Origin: an uncultured Alphaproteobacteria bacterium
GTDB lineage: Bacteria; Pseudomonadota; Alphaproteobacteria; Rickettsiales; UBA1997
Length of the DNA stretch: 22,311 nucleotides
Direction of reading: 5' to 3'
NCBI GenBank assembly: GCA_949298005.1
Contig: CASFUN010000015.1
Location: 1-22,311, forward strand
Shown here: piece after piece, positions 8,144-16,944 of the stretch
How positions within the stretch are numbered: the stretch's first letter is position 1
How the letters are laid out: the number at the start of each line of letters is the position of its first letter
Made by a program: the position numbers and the translations under genes
The notes under the pieces: generated by a model
What the model saw: only the letters and a program-made list of their open reading frames with translations
The model's database searches: none
Told to the model about the DNA's origin: nothing

Positions 8144-8765
8144 GGTTTTGTTTATAGCCAATGGACAAGTATGTCAATTTAAAGATAGTTTTTTTAGAGA
8201 TTTTGATGAAATTGTTTGTGTTGATGGTGGTTATAATTCAATAAAATTATATGGAATATCTCCAACATTTTTAATAGGCGATTTGGATTCAGTAAAAATT
8301 AATGAATCTGAATTATCAAAAACTTGTAAGGTGATTATTAAAGATAATCAAGATGAATCAGATTTGGAATTTGCTATAAAATATGTTATAAAGAATGTAA
8401 ATAATGTTGATGAAATTACAATAATAAATGCAACTGGATTAAGATTAGACCATACAATAAATAATATTATACTACTAAAATCAATACCTAATGAAATTAT
8501 AACAAAAATTGTCAGTGAAAATGAAGAATTATATTTAATTAGAGATAATATCACATTAAATAATGTCATAAATAAAACTGTATCAATACTGCCTATAACT
8601 GATATTAAAAACATTAAAACACAAGGCTTAAAATGGGAATTGAATAATGTGGATATTGATTTTGGTTTTGTTGGTGGAATATCAAATATATGTCTAAAAA
8701 ATAAGATAAAAATTTCTCTTGAATCTGGAGAAGCTTTGATTATATTGAATATATATAAAATATGA
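8136..8765 (+). CDS. thiN: Thiamine pyrophosphokinase
   Basis: Converts thiamine and ATP to thiamine diphosphate, the cofactor of pyruvate and 2-oxoglutarate dehydrogenases. The 209 residues contain the catalytic-domain motifs VDGGYNSIKLYGISP (29-43), LIGDLDSV (46-53), QDESDLEFAIKY (72-83) and GLRLDHTINN (101-110). The C-terminal thiamine-binding part has TQGLKWELNN and a GGISN turn. A host-dependent bacterium with ThiN but no de novo pathway would import thiamine and phosphorylate it; pathway absence cannot be judged from this window. It overlaps trmB by 8 bases and shares an ATGA overlap with the following gtrA pseudogene. Confidence 0.94.
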   Translation: MSKVLFIANGQVCQFKDSFFRDFDEIVCVDGGYNSIKLYGISPTFLIGDLDSVKINESELSKTCKVIIKDNQDESDLEFAIKYVIKNVNNVDEITIINATGLRLDHTINNIILLKSIPNEIITKIVSENEELYLIRDNITLNNVINKTVSILPITDIKNIKTQGLKWELNNVDIDFGFVGGISNICLKNKIKISLESGEALIILNIYKI

Positions 8766-9177
8766 AACTACGGATCATAATATATTTAGCTAGTTTTTGG
8801 TTTAGATTAAATGAAAAAATAAGATTTATATTGATTGGTGCCCTAAATACTTTAATCAGCTACGGAATATTTTTTATATTGTTTTATACTACTGGTTCAA
8901 AATATCATAAAATATCTTTATTATTCTCATGGTTAATATCATCAATTATAACATTTTTACACAAAAAATATTAGTTTTCCAAACAATTTGGAATGTGTTA
9001 TATGAGTACTCAAAATCATTACTAACTAGAAGTATAGGTCTTTTGACAAATTTAATATTATTAGATATTTTATTAATAATTATTAGCAATAATGTGTATC
9101 TTACACAGTTTTTAGCTAGTCTTGCTAATGAGTTTATTATGTTTTTTATGTTAAAATATTTTACATTTAAGAAGTAA
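8762..9177 (+). pseudogene. gtrA: GtrA-like membrane protein, frameshifted
   Basis: GtrA proteins are small four-helix membrane proteins thought to flip undecaprenyl- or polyprenyl-linked sugars across the inner membrane for surface-glycan decoration. Frame 1 gives residues 1-70 with EKIRFILIGALNTLISYGIF and the second helix. The rest, with helices three and four ending EFIMFFMLKYFTFKK, is one base out of frame. Both frames meet in an A6 run at about 8959-8964. Seven adenines would restore a continuous protein of about 139 residues (HKK-ILVFQT), the family length. No in-frame stop occurs otherwise. The ATGA overlap with thiN and the 5-base gap to the GT2 gene show it belonged to the same transcript. 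It is either a recent pseudogene or rescued by slippage. Confidence 0.82.
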
Positions 9178-9182
9178 AAATT

Positions 9183-10100
9183 ATGGATAAAAAACCGGTT
9201 GTGATATTTCTATTATAGTTCCAATGTATAATGAAGAAGGAGTTATAGAAAGTTTTTTTGTAGAAATAAGAAAAGTAATGAGTAATTTGAGTAATTATTC
9301 TTATGAGATACTTTGTATAGATGATGGAAGCAGCGACAATACAATTGATATTTTAAAAAAATACTCAGTAGAAGATAGTCGAATAAAAATAATCTCGTTT
9401 TCTAGAAATTTTCACAAAGAAGCGGCAATATTAGCAGAGCTTAATTATTGTAATGGAAAATGTGCAATTCCTATAGATGCTGATCTCCAAGATCCTCCAG
9501 AACTTATAGAAAAGTTTTTGGAAAAATGGAAAGAAGGTTATGATAACGTATATGGTATTAGGATAAAAGAAATACAGACAGTTTTTTAAAAAAGCTAAAA
9601 TCACGTTTGTTTTATTCAATTTTTAATAAAATTTCTGATAAAAAAATTCCTAGTAACGCTGGTGATTATAGACTCATAGATAGAAAAGTAATAGATAATA
9701 TTAATAGACTTAATGAAGCTTCTCTGTTTATGAAGGGCATTTTTAATTGGGTTGGCTTTAGAAGCTACGGGATTGAATATATTAGACCTAAAAGGATCCA
9801 AGGTAGAACTAAATGGAATTATTGTAAGCTTTGGAATTTTGCACTTGATGGAATAACATCTTTTACAACTCTACCAATAAGAATATGGACATATTTTGGT
9901 TGCACATTAGAAGTTATTTCCTTTATATATATGATATATTCAATTGTTAAAATGTATTTTCAATAACAAATTTTATTATATTATTTTTGTTTGGGTTGCA
10001 GTTTATTGCTATTGGAATTCTCGGTGAATACATAGGAAGAATATTTATTGAAACAAAAAACAGACCATTATACATAATTAAAGAAAAGGTAAATTTATGA
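9183..10100 (+). pseudogene. GtrB/DPM1-like GT2 glycosyltransferase, three frameshifts
   Basis: By family it would load a sugar onto a polyprenyl phosphate carrier, supplying GtrA. Joined across frames it gives about 306 residues, normal for GtrB. The opening ISIIVPMYNEEGVIE is followed by IDDGSSDNT, the hallmark PIDADLQDPPEL, and SNAGDYRLIDRKVI. Two C-terminal membrane helices end in GILGEYIGRIF and a RPLYIIKEK tail. Breaks occur in the A6 run near 9188-9193, the A4 run near 9565-9568 and near 9949-9960. In each case adding one base restores the reading frame. The conserved residues survive on both sides of every break, so inactivation is recent. Its TGA overlaps the next gene's ATG (ATGA at 10097-10100). 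Confidence 0.85.
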
Positions 10101-12168
10101 AGCAATTTAAAAACTTTTTAAACGATAATTTAGATGTAGCTATATCAATGTTTATAGCTGTTATACTATATATAGTAGTTTTTGGAATATCATCATTAAA
10201 TCTAGCTAATTATAAATGGTTACTATCTGGCGGTGATTTAACACAAAATTACATAGGAGGAGTTTTATATAGAAATAGTAAATGGGCATTGCCTATATTT
10301 GTTCAGAGAGAAATAGGTTATCCATATGGCGTATCTGTATTAGGTACAGATTCTTTACCTATTATTTAAAATATTTACCAAATGTTTCGGTTTATCGCCA
10401 TTTTATCAATTTTTTGGAATATTGGTCTTATTATGTTTTATTTTACAAACATTTTTTTCAATTAAAATTCTTAGAAAAATATTTGGATCTGATGAATTAT
10501 TAAATGTGATTTGCTCAATATTCTTCATAATATCACCAATAATATTAAATAGAACTTTTGCACATACTACATTGTGTGGACATTAGATAATACTAGCTTC
10601 AATACTACTATATTTAAATAACAGATTAGATAAAATTGATTGGTTATATATAGCATTATTAGCGAATATATCTTTACTCATACATCCATATTTTACTTTT
10701 ATGATTTTTCCAATAATTGCAGCTTTTTTATATAAAAAGATTTTCACTGAAAAAGAATTTACTATAAAAGAAGTTATACCTTACAGTATAATAATTTTAT
10801 TTACAGTTATTTTTACAATGTATCTATTGGGTATGTTTGAAGCAATAAATCCGAATGCTGGTGTTTGGAAATCTTTTTCAATGAATTTAAATGCTTTAAT
10901 TAACCCTATATGGAGCAAATCATTATTTTTGAATAAACTTTCTCACATGGAAGGACGATATGAAGGAGAGATAATTATCTAGGTTTTGGACTCATAATAT
11001 TACTCATACTAACATTAAAAGTTTTATTCATAGATAAAAAATTACAAATAAAAGATAAAGAAATAACTGCAGTAATTTTATTTTTAGTATTATTCTCAGT
11101 TTCCAGCAATATATACTTAGGAAAGTCACTAATATTTAGTTATAACTCTATAATTCTTAGAGGTTTTGGAGGAATATTCAGAGCAGGAGGACGAATTTTC
11201 TGGCCTGTATGGTATTTATTAGTTTATTTTGTATTAAAAACAATTAAAGAAAATTACAAAAATTATAGCTCAATATTAAAAATTCTTTGTACCATACAGA
11301 TTATAGATTTATCACCAATACTAGTCAATAAATATAAAAGTGTTAATCTAACCTCGAAAAAACAGAATAAATATGAGAATATTTTAAGATCTAGTGAATG
11401 GAATGAAATTTTTAAGAGAAATAATCATATTTTTCTGGTTGGAGGTTTTAATAGTTACTACTATTTTTGGGAAAAAATAATAACAAATAATATTACTGTA
11501 AATAATGGTTATTTTGCTAGAAGTACATCAAAAATAAAGAAAGACATAGAATCAGTTACCTTTCAATTATTGAATGATATATTACCAGATAAAAAAAATA
11601 CTGTATATATTATTAATAACGATATTTACGAAAAACTGAAGAATAAACCAAATAGTAAATTAATAAATCATGTGAAAGAACTAGATGGATATAAATATAT
11701 AGAATATGATGAAAATTTAATAAATGAAGATAAATATATCAAACTAAACAACAAAATAATTCTAAAAGATTTAGTAAAAGGTATAGAGCTTAACGGTTTT
11801 TCAAATGAAAATGGAGAAGAAGAATTCTGGTCGTTACATCATAAAGTTGGTTTAAGTTTTAAAATCGATGAATTGCCAAAAAAGATTTCAAAATTAAATT
11901 TGAAATTAATCCTTTTATAAACGAAAAAAATAAACGTGTTAGAACAAATGTTTACGTTAATGGTAAAAAGTTAGCTAAATGGATCTTTAAAAAAGATGAA
12001 AATTATCCTTTGACGGAGATTATAGTACCAAAGAATTTAATAAAAAAAGATGGGGAAGTTGAAGTTAAATTCGGTTTAGCTGGAACTAATAGTCTTAAAC
12101 ATTTAGGTCTTGGTATCGAAGGAAGAAGAAAAGGCATAGGTATAATTTCAATAGAGATAGTATATTAA
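10097..12168 (+). pseudogene. DUF6311-like large membrane protein, likely glycosyltransferase, broken
   Basis: Joined across frames it is about 690 residues. It has an N-terminal helix (FIAVILYIVVFG), a periplasmic-type loop SGGDLTQNYIGG..YRNS and YPYGVSVLGTDSLP, several helices including HPYFTFMIFPIIAAFL, a RAGGRIFWPVWYLLVYF block, and a soluble C-terminal beta-rich domain ending SLKHLGLGIEGRRKGIGI. This resembles DUF6311 proteins with a C-terminal sugar-binding-like domain, which I would expect to transfer lipid-linked sugars; that function is inference. Lesions are an indel near 10361-10369, TAG at 10584-10586 where family context (HTTLCGH-W-IILAS) expects Trp, one base lost near 10971-10978, and one lost near 11905-11915. 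Between these breaks the frames are long and open (10979-11920 has no stop). It ends 6 bases from the convergent ORFG14-like gene. Confidence 0.75.
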
Positions 12169-12174
12169 AAAAAT

Positions 12175-12619
12175 TCATTCAAACCTATAATATCCAACGA
12201 TTTTTTCCAACCAATAGCTATTAATTCCATATTCCACAACTTTGCTAGCCTCAACATAACAATGTATCATCCCAATATCACTAACAATTGCTACATGTTC
12301 CAATTTGTTCGTAAAATTAAGATAAATTATATCACCATGAGATAGTTCTAATTTGTTTATTTTTTTAAAATACCTATCAAGAAAATTTTTCATTTCTCCA
12401 CGATTTGGATAACGCGAATAATCAAGATAATCATAATTTACAATATTCTTACCGTGAACACAAAATTCCATTTCTTCTCCAACTTTAATTATGAGTCCTA
12501 TACAATCTATTCCACCATTATTTAAGTTATTTTTTTTTGATTCTGCTGGTATAATGGAATCTGGTTCCAAGCCAAGTTCTAGCTATTTCTACAATTTGAT
12601 TAGAGTTATTGACTGTCAT
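12175..12619 (-). pseudogene. GTA ORFG14-like NlpC/P60 peptidase, frameshifted in an A9 run
   Basis: Homologue of the phage/GTA tail-associated NlpC/P60 cell-wall peptidase, which in Rhodobacter GTA sits at the tail tip and cuts peptidoglycan during DNA delivery. The full gene starts at ATG 12619 with the family N-terminus IVEIARTWLGTRFHY. Nine adenines (12538-12530) shift the frame; eight would give RIKKNNLNNGGIDCIGLI continuously, about 148 residues in all. The catalytic Cys is in GGIDCIGL, and the histidine region EHVAIVSDIGMIHC is present. A shorter frame from ATG 12570 keeps Cys and His but lacks the WLGTRF segment. It begins 2 bases after the ORFG13-like stop, as in GTA clusters. Confidence 0.78.
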
Positions 12620-12621
12620 TA

Positions 12622-13461
12622 CTAGTAAAATTTATAAACTTTTGTTGTCCTTGGTAAGTCTGGTTCATCTCTGAAATTAATTGCATTATTAAATTTACTA
12701 CAACAAGTTTCAAATTTTTTGTTACAACCAGTAAATATATCAAAATTATCATCAATTTTTATTTTTTTAGGTAAACTAGTACTAATTGTAATATTTCTTG
12801 ATTCTGATTGCTTTATTTCTATTGTTCTACCAGTATTTTCACCACTGGTAAATTCTAAATATCCATATTTGAAATAATCTTTTTCTTTCGATTTAATGAT
12901 AAAACTATCCGTATAAAATACATTATCTTCAATAACATTAGTAATTTTTTCAGTAAATTTATAGTTTAATATATCTAAAGAACACTTTTTGCTACAGAAT
13001 TTAGTTCTACATAACGGGGAATATGTATCTCCAATTTGTTTTTTCTAATAAACTTAATTTTCCTTTTATATTAAAAATATTCTATCTTCTACTATGCTAA
13101 CAGAATCTATAAAACCACTGGTTAAAATTATAGAACCATAATCTAAATGCTCTGTATTTACAAAAAATATATCTATTTCCGCATCATCGAAATCATTTGA
13201 TAAAATAAATTCTTTTTTTATGTTACTGTCATCTATGGTGGCTATAACTTCCATATCATCAGTTATTATATCGGAAAAATTAGAATATTTTTTATTATCT
13301 ATACCAAATGACTTATATGAAACACCTTCAAACTCTATATCTTCAGAAAAATCAGTAAAAGCTAAAACTGTACCATTTTTTAGTTTTATTTTAAAACATT
13401 TTTTTAAAATAATAGAATCATTTTCTAAATAATTTTTAAAACTATCACTTATATTTCTCAT
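12622..13461 (-). pseudogene. GTA ORFG13-like tail hub protein (DUF2163), frameshifted
   Basis: Matches the conserved phage/GTA family containing Rhodobacter ORFG13, a tail hub component. The first frame (13461 down to about 13045) shows CFKIKLKNGTVLAFTDFSED near the N-terminus and SNDFDDAEIDIFFVNTEHLD. After an A6 run (13044-13039) the frame moves by one. Removing one A gives LLEKQIGDTYSPLCRTKFC and then the C-terminal GCNKKFETCCSKFNNAINFR and a final DLPRTTKVYKFY, about 279 residues in all. The C-terminal half is Cys-rich, as in the family. The damage is a single base. The stretch 12622-13065, which looks empty by simple reading-frame search, is therefore this gene's second half. Confidence 0.78.
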
Positions 13462-13537
13462 AAGCTTTTTTCAGAAAAATATAATTAAATTTAGAGATAA
13501 GGAAGTATAATAAAATATGTGAATCTAATATTAAATT

Positions 13538-14383
13538 TTATTTATCTTTATTTTTTTTTAAAGTTTTAAACTTACCTTTAAATTTATCCCTTATATACAT
13601 AAAAGATAATTTAACCTTATCAAATAGATAACTATTAATCTTTTCTAGCCAATCTAACAATTTATCCCCAAAGTAAACGAAGTCTTTGTTATTTATGTTT
13701 TCAGAGACATTTAATGATAAGAATTTTGAATTTACAACTCTCGTTCCAGACAAAATATCGCTCATTATTAATCCATCAGTAATATAATATATATCATACC
13801 AAAACAATACAAAGATAATTAAAGCCACAGCTATTAAATAAGGATTTGTTATCTTAGTAAAATTTATCATGGATATAACAATAAAATTTCTTCTTGGAGC
13901 ATAGATATGGAAATTTATAAACGATAATATTTGAAATATTACTAATAAAAATATAATTATTATAGGTAATGGTACTAAAACTGATCTAATGAATAGTTTA
14001 AGGATGTTTGGTTTTTCATTATTTTTTGAGTTTACAACTTTTAAAGATAATATTTTTTGTCCTATGGTTGATGAATTTAAAAGCGTAGTGCATAAAAAAT
14101 CATAGATTATTCCGGAAATACACATTATGAATAAAGTCCATAGAAAATATATAAAAACAGGATTGTTAACTACATATCTTATGTGATGATCTTTAATTTT
14201 TGTTATGTCAACACGACCAAAAATTTCATTAAAGTTAGTATAGAACTCTTTAATAATTACCATTCTTTTTTTTGAAAAAATGAGGATTTGTATTAAAAAA
14301 GTTCTTATAAAATTAACAAAAAACACATCAAGTAAAAAACTAATTACTCTCTTGTACCACTTAGCGTTAACTGTTATTTCCAT
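13538..14383 (-). CDS. RDD-family membrane protein
   Basis: An integral membrane protein of 281 residues with the RDD pattern: WYKRVISFLLDVFFVNF near the N-terminus (the Arg and Asp of the first helix), helices around 80-100, and STIGQKILSLKVVN before another helix pair (about 128-160 and 180-205). An extended hydrophilic, Lys-rich C-terminal tail follows. RDD proteins are a loose family with suggested transport or ion-exchange roles; no substrate can be assigned here. The ATG at 14383 directly precedes the first family block. It follows the DUF1653 gene by 40 bases on the same strand and leaves 76 bases to the ORFG13-like gene. Confidence 0.8.
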   Translation of the reverse strand: MEITVNAKWYKRVISFLLDVFFVNFIRTFLIQILIFSKKRMVIIKEFYTNFNEIFGRVDITKIKDHHIRYVVNNPVFIYFLWTLFIMCISGIIYDFLCTTLLNSSTIGQKILSLKVVNSKNNEKPNILKLFIRSVLVPLPIIIIFLLVIFQILSFINFHIYAPRRNFIVISMINFTKITNPYLIAVALIIFVLFWYDIYYITDGLIMSDILSGTRVVNSKFLSLNVSENINNKDFVYFGDKLLDWLEKINSYLFDKVKLSFMYIRDKFKGKFKTLKKNKDK

Positions 14384-14423
14384 ATATTTTTTAGTTTTTA
14401 AATATTAGTTATAATATAAAAGC

Positions 14424-14642
14424 TCATCCTATAAATTCAAATCTTTTTATACTCTTACCATCTTGTATTATAGATTCTGTAAACATTTCTTTAGGTCTTA
14501 TCCAAAGTTTGGAAAATTTATTGTCATACAAAGCCTTATAAACAACGAAATCTTCAAGTGTTTCGGAATGCTTTGCTATACCAATTACTTCGTATTTGCC
14601 ACCTTTAAAATGTTTGTATAGTCCGGTTTTTAGTTCGTTCAT
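14424..14642 (-). CDS. DUF1653 small protein
   Basis: A 72-residue cytosolic protein with the complete DUF1653 consensus: GLYKHFKGGKYEVIGIAKHSET, DFVVYKALYDN, KLWIRPKEMF and a closing KRFEFIG. The family is widespread as a single small beta-rich domain, often fused to or near enzymes; its function is unknown to me. A good ribosome-binding site (aggaact) lies just before the ATG. It sits between a GT4 glycosyltransferase and the RDD gene with gaps of 30 and 40 bases, so co-transcription is likely. Confidence 0.9.
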   Translation of the reverse strand: MNELKTGLYKHFKGGKYEVIGIAKHSETLEDFVVYKALYDNKFSKLWIRPKEMFTESIIQDGKSIKRFEFIG

Positions 14643-14672
14643 AAGTTCCTATTTTTGTTATAATTATTAAAT

Positions 14673-16013
14673 TTATTTAAAAGCTTTTAAAACAAGCTTG
14701 GCCAATTTTTTATCATTCATAACTGATGAATAATTTTTAATATTGTTACAAGCTGTAATGTATTCTTGACTGGTTTTATCAGATAGTTCAATTATTTTTT
14801 TCGCAAATTTTTCACGATTATCATACTCAATTTCAACAATTGGCTTGTAATTACACTGAGAATTAACATTCTCGATCATTTTTGTTTTATAAGCGATGGT
14901 AGGTTTATTAGAAACTAAAAGTGCTGGGATTGAGCCAGAGCCAGAAGAAACTTCAGCATATGGTGCACACATTAGGTGTGCCATGCTAAGATACGTATTT
15001 AGATCTTTGTCCTGAAATAAGCCTGTAATGTAAACTCTATTACTTAATTTTAAGTTTTTAATTTTATCGTGTAATTTTCTTAATTCAATGTCGTCAGAAC
15101 CTTCAACAATCCCACCAACAATTAATAATTTATAGTTTTTTGGTAGTATGGCTAAAATTTCACACATCTCACCATGCCTTTTAGTAGAATTTATAAAACC
15201 AAGCATCATCAAAACAATATCATTTTTGGATAAATTAAGTTGCTTTTTTATATTATTCTTTAGTTTAAAGTTTATTTTTGTATTAGAGTTTATCTTATAA
15301 TGTTTTTTTATAGGATCTATTCCAAGATTTACTTTTATATTAAAAAGAGATATATCATTAATAATATCTAATGAATTTGCAATAAAATATACATTATCAA
15401 ATTTAGAAAATTCTTTTATCCTATTTATAATTGGAATAATTTCTTTTATATTTTTATAAAATGAATCTATAATAAAAAACGAAGTATGTAAATATACTAA
15501 TATTTTTATATGACTAAATAAAGAAAGTTTGTAAACAAGTTTATAAAATATCTCAATATTGTCTAGTAAAGAATAACTGGTGCTATGAAAAAAACCAAAT
15601 TCATGCTGTAAGATTACATAGTCATATTCATAACATTTATTTGAAATCTCGTCATAATATTTAATATTTTCTGTAAAACTAGAACTCCTTATGAGATTAA
15701 TATCTATTGGTAGAACATCATTTTTATCTAAAATACATAATTCGTCGAGTCCATCTTTTAAAGATTTGCAAAAAGTTGCTATACCGCAAACACTATTATA
15801 AGTTGAAATTTGGACAAATTTTTTATTTTTGAACTTATTAATATCTACTTTTGAAGTATCTAACAATAATTTCAAGCTATGGTTATCTAAAGTATCTTTT
15901 GTAAATAAATTTTTAAAAGTACGCAAAACACTACTACAACTACTATTATACTTTATAAATTCTCTTGAAACAAGGTTTGAGTTGTAAAATTTTCTCTTTA
16001 AAACACTAAGCAT
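14673..16013 (-). CDS. GT4-like glycosyltransferase
   Basis: A 446-residue GT-B type glycosyltransferase. An N-terminal extension of about 55 residues precedes the first Rossmann domain (KKFVQISTYNSVCGIATFCK, with YVILQHEFGFF and ILVYLHTSFF). The donor domain has VLMMLGFINSTKRHGEMCEI, YKLLIVGGIVEGSDD, NRVYITGLFQDKDLNTYL and the donor-site region APYAEVSSGSGSIPALLVSN, in place of the classic EX7E spacing. It is quite different from the GT4 at 5157, so it probably uses another sugar or acceptor. It starts 8 bases after the FkbM gene, with a purine-rich site (agggaaatagg) at that junction. A two-gene glycan synthesis and methylation unit is likely. Confidence 0.85.
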   Translation of the reverse strand: MLSVLKRKFYNSNLVSREFIKYNSSCSSVLRTFKNLFTKDTLDNHSLKLLLDTSKVDINKFKNKKFVQISTYNSVCGIATFCKSLKDGLDELCILDKNDVLPIDINLIRSSSFTENIKYYDEISNKCYEYDYVILQHEFGFFHSTSYSLLDNIEIFYKLVYKLSLFSHIKILVYLHTSFFIIDSFYKNIKEIIPIINRIKEFSKFDNVYFIANSLDIINDISLFNIKVNLGIDPIKKHYKINSNTKINFKLKNNIKKQLNLSKNDIVLMMLGFINSTKRHGEMCEILAILPKNYKLLIVGGIVEGSDDIELRKLHDKIKNLKLSNRVYITGLFQDKDLNTYLSMAHLMCAPYAEVSSGSGSIPALLVSNKPTIAYKTKMIENVNSQCNYKPIVEIEYDNREKFAKKIIELSDKTSQEYITACNNIKNYSSVMNDKKLAKLVLKAFK

Positions 16014-16021
16014 AAAAAAAC

Positions 16022-16909
16022 CTATTTCCCTATTTTTACATAAACATAATTAAAATTAGGTAAATCCTTGAACTTTTCATATCCATATTTGTTTAAAAGT
16101 GAATTTACTTTTTCAAACTTGTCATTAAATGATTCAATTATTATAATAGGATTATATTTAGTTAAAGTATCTTTAGCACCAATAAGAACCTGATATTCAA
16201 AACCTTCAACATCTATTTTAATTAAATCTATTTTATTTTCGGTAAAATTTTCTTCTATAAATGTGTCTAGAGTTGTAACATTAAAATTGCCATTATCGTC
16301 CATTTTTATGGAAGTTCCACCTATATTTTGGAGATTATAGACACCATTTACTGATGCTTTACCTATCCTATCTCCTAACCCAATATGGTTTATAGAAATG
16401 CTATTTGGAATAACTTCATTTAATTCAACATTCTTTTGTAAAATTTTATAAGTGTCATCAACTGGTTCAAAAGCATAAACTTTTTTAACTTTTGAAATTT
16501 TATTCCAATACAGTGTATGGTTACCTATATTCGCACCTATATCTAATACAATACTATTTTTATTCAAATATTTATCAGATTCGGCTAGTATATCATTTTG
16601 CTCAAAAAACTCACCAGCTTCAACTAAGATCAATTGTATGCTATCAACTGGATAATATGGTACATAGAATTTCACACCTAAAACATCAACTACATTATTA
16701 TTATTTTGTAATTTATTTTTTAATAATGCCCTATCAATTTGTAATTTATTTTTTAATAATGCCCTATCAATACTTTTTGCTGAACCAATTGATCTATTTA
16801 TATTTTTAACTCTTTGTTTTAATCTTCTAAGATCAATATAACTAACTATTAAAATAATCAATATTATAGTTAAAACTAAATTAATATAAAATTTTTCTTT
16901 TACTTGCAT
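16022..16909 (-). CDS. Membrane-anchored FkbM-family methyltransferase
   Basis: A SAM-dependent O-methyltransferase of 295 residues. An N-terminal membrane anchor (about 9-27, INLVLTIILIILIVSYIDL) is followed by a Lys/Arg-rich linker and the FkbM catalytic fold. SAM motif I is VLDIGANIGNHTLYW, then VYAFEPVDDTYKILQKNVELN, TTLDTFIEE, and the family signature IDLIKIDVEGFEYQVLIGA. FkbM enzymes methylate sugars or other hydroxyls of glycans and polyketides; with a glycosyltransferase 8 bases downstream, a surface-glycan substrate is likely. The linker holds an exact 11-residue duplication (IDRALLKNKLQ twice) encoded by a 33-bp tandem repeat. It begins 35 bases after infB with no clear promoter between. 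Confidence 0.88.
   Translation of the reverse strand: MQVKEKFYINLVLTIILIILIVSYIDLRRLKQRVKNINRSIGSAKSIDRALLKNKLQIDRALLKNKLQNNNNVVDVLGVKFYVPYYPVDSIQLILVEAGEFFEQNDILAESDKYLNKNSIVLDIGANIGNHTLYWNKISKVKKVYAFEPVDDTYKILQKNVELNEVIPNSISINHIGLGDRIGKASVNGVYNLQNIGGTSIKMDDNGNFNVTTLDTFIEENFTENKIDLIKIDVEGFEYQVLIGAKDTLTKYNPIIIIESFNDKFEKVNSLLNKYGYEKFKDLPNFNYVYVKIGK
16705..16770. repeat. Perfect 33-bp tandem direct repeat, two copies
   Basis: Units 16705-16737 and 16738-16770 are identical, each starting tttgtaattt and ending ccctatcaa on the plus strand. The repeat lies in frame inside the FkbM-type gene and duplicates 11 residues of the linker between membrane anchor and catalytic domain. Exact identity points to a recent slippage duplication; copy number could vary between strains. 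Confidence 0.95.
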
Positions 16910-16944
16910 AATATATAATACTATTTTATTAATAAAAAAATCAT

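Noticed and set aside
8955..8970. Programmed -1 ribosomal frameshift in gtrA
   Set aside because: The site reads cac-aaa-aaa-tat-tag without a proper X-XXY-YYZ heptamer in the zero frame and with no strong downstream structure. Similar breaks in two neighbouring genes make decay the simpler explanation.
12571..13065. Apparent 500-base gene-free gap
   Set aside because: Translation in shifted frames shows it is filled by the C-terminal half of the ORFG13-like gene and the N-terminus of the ORFG14-like gene.
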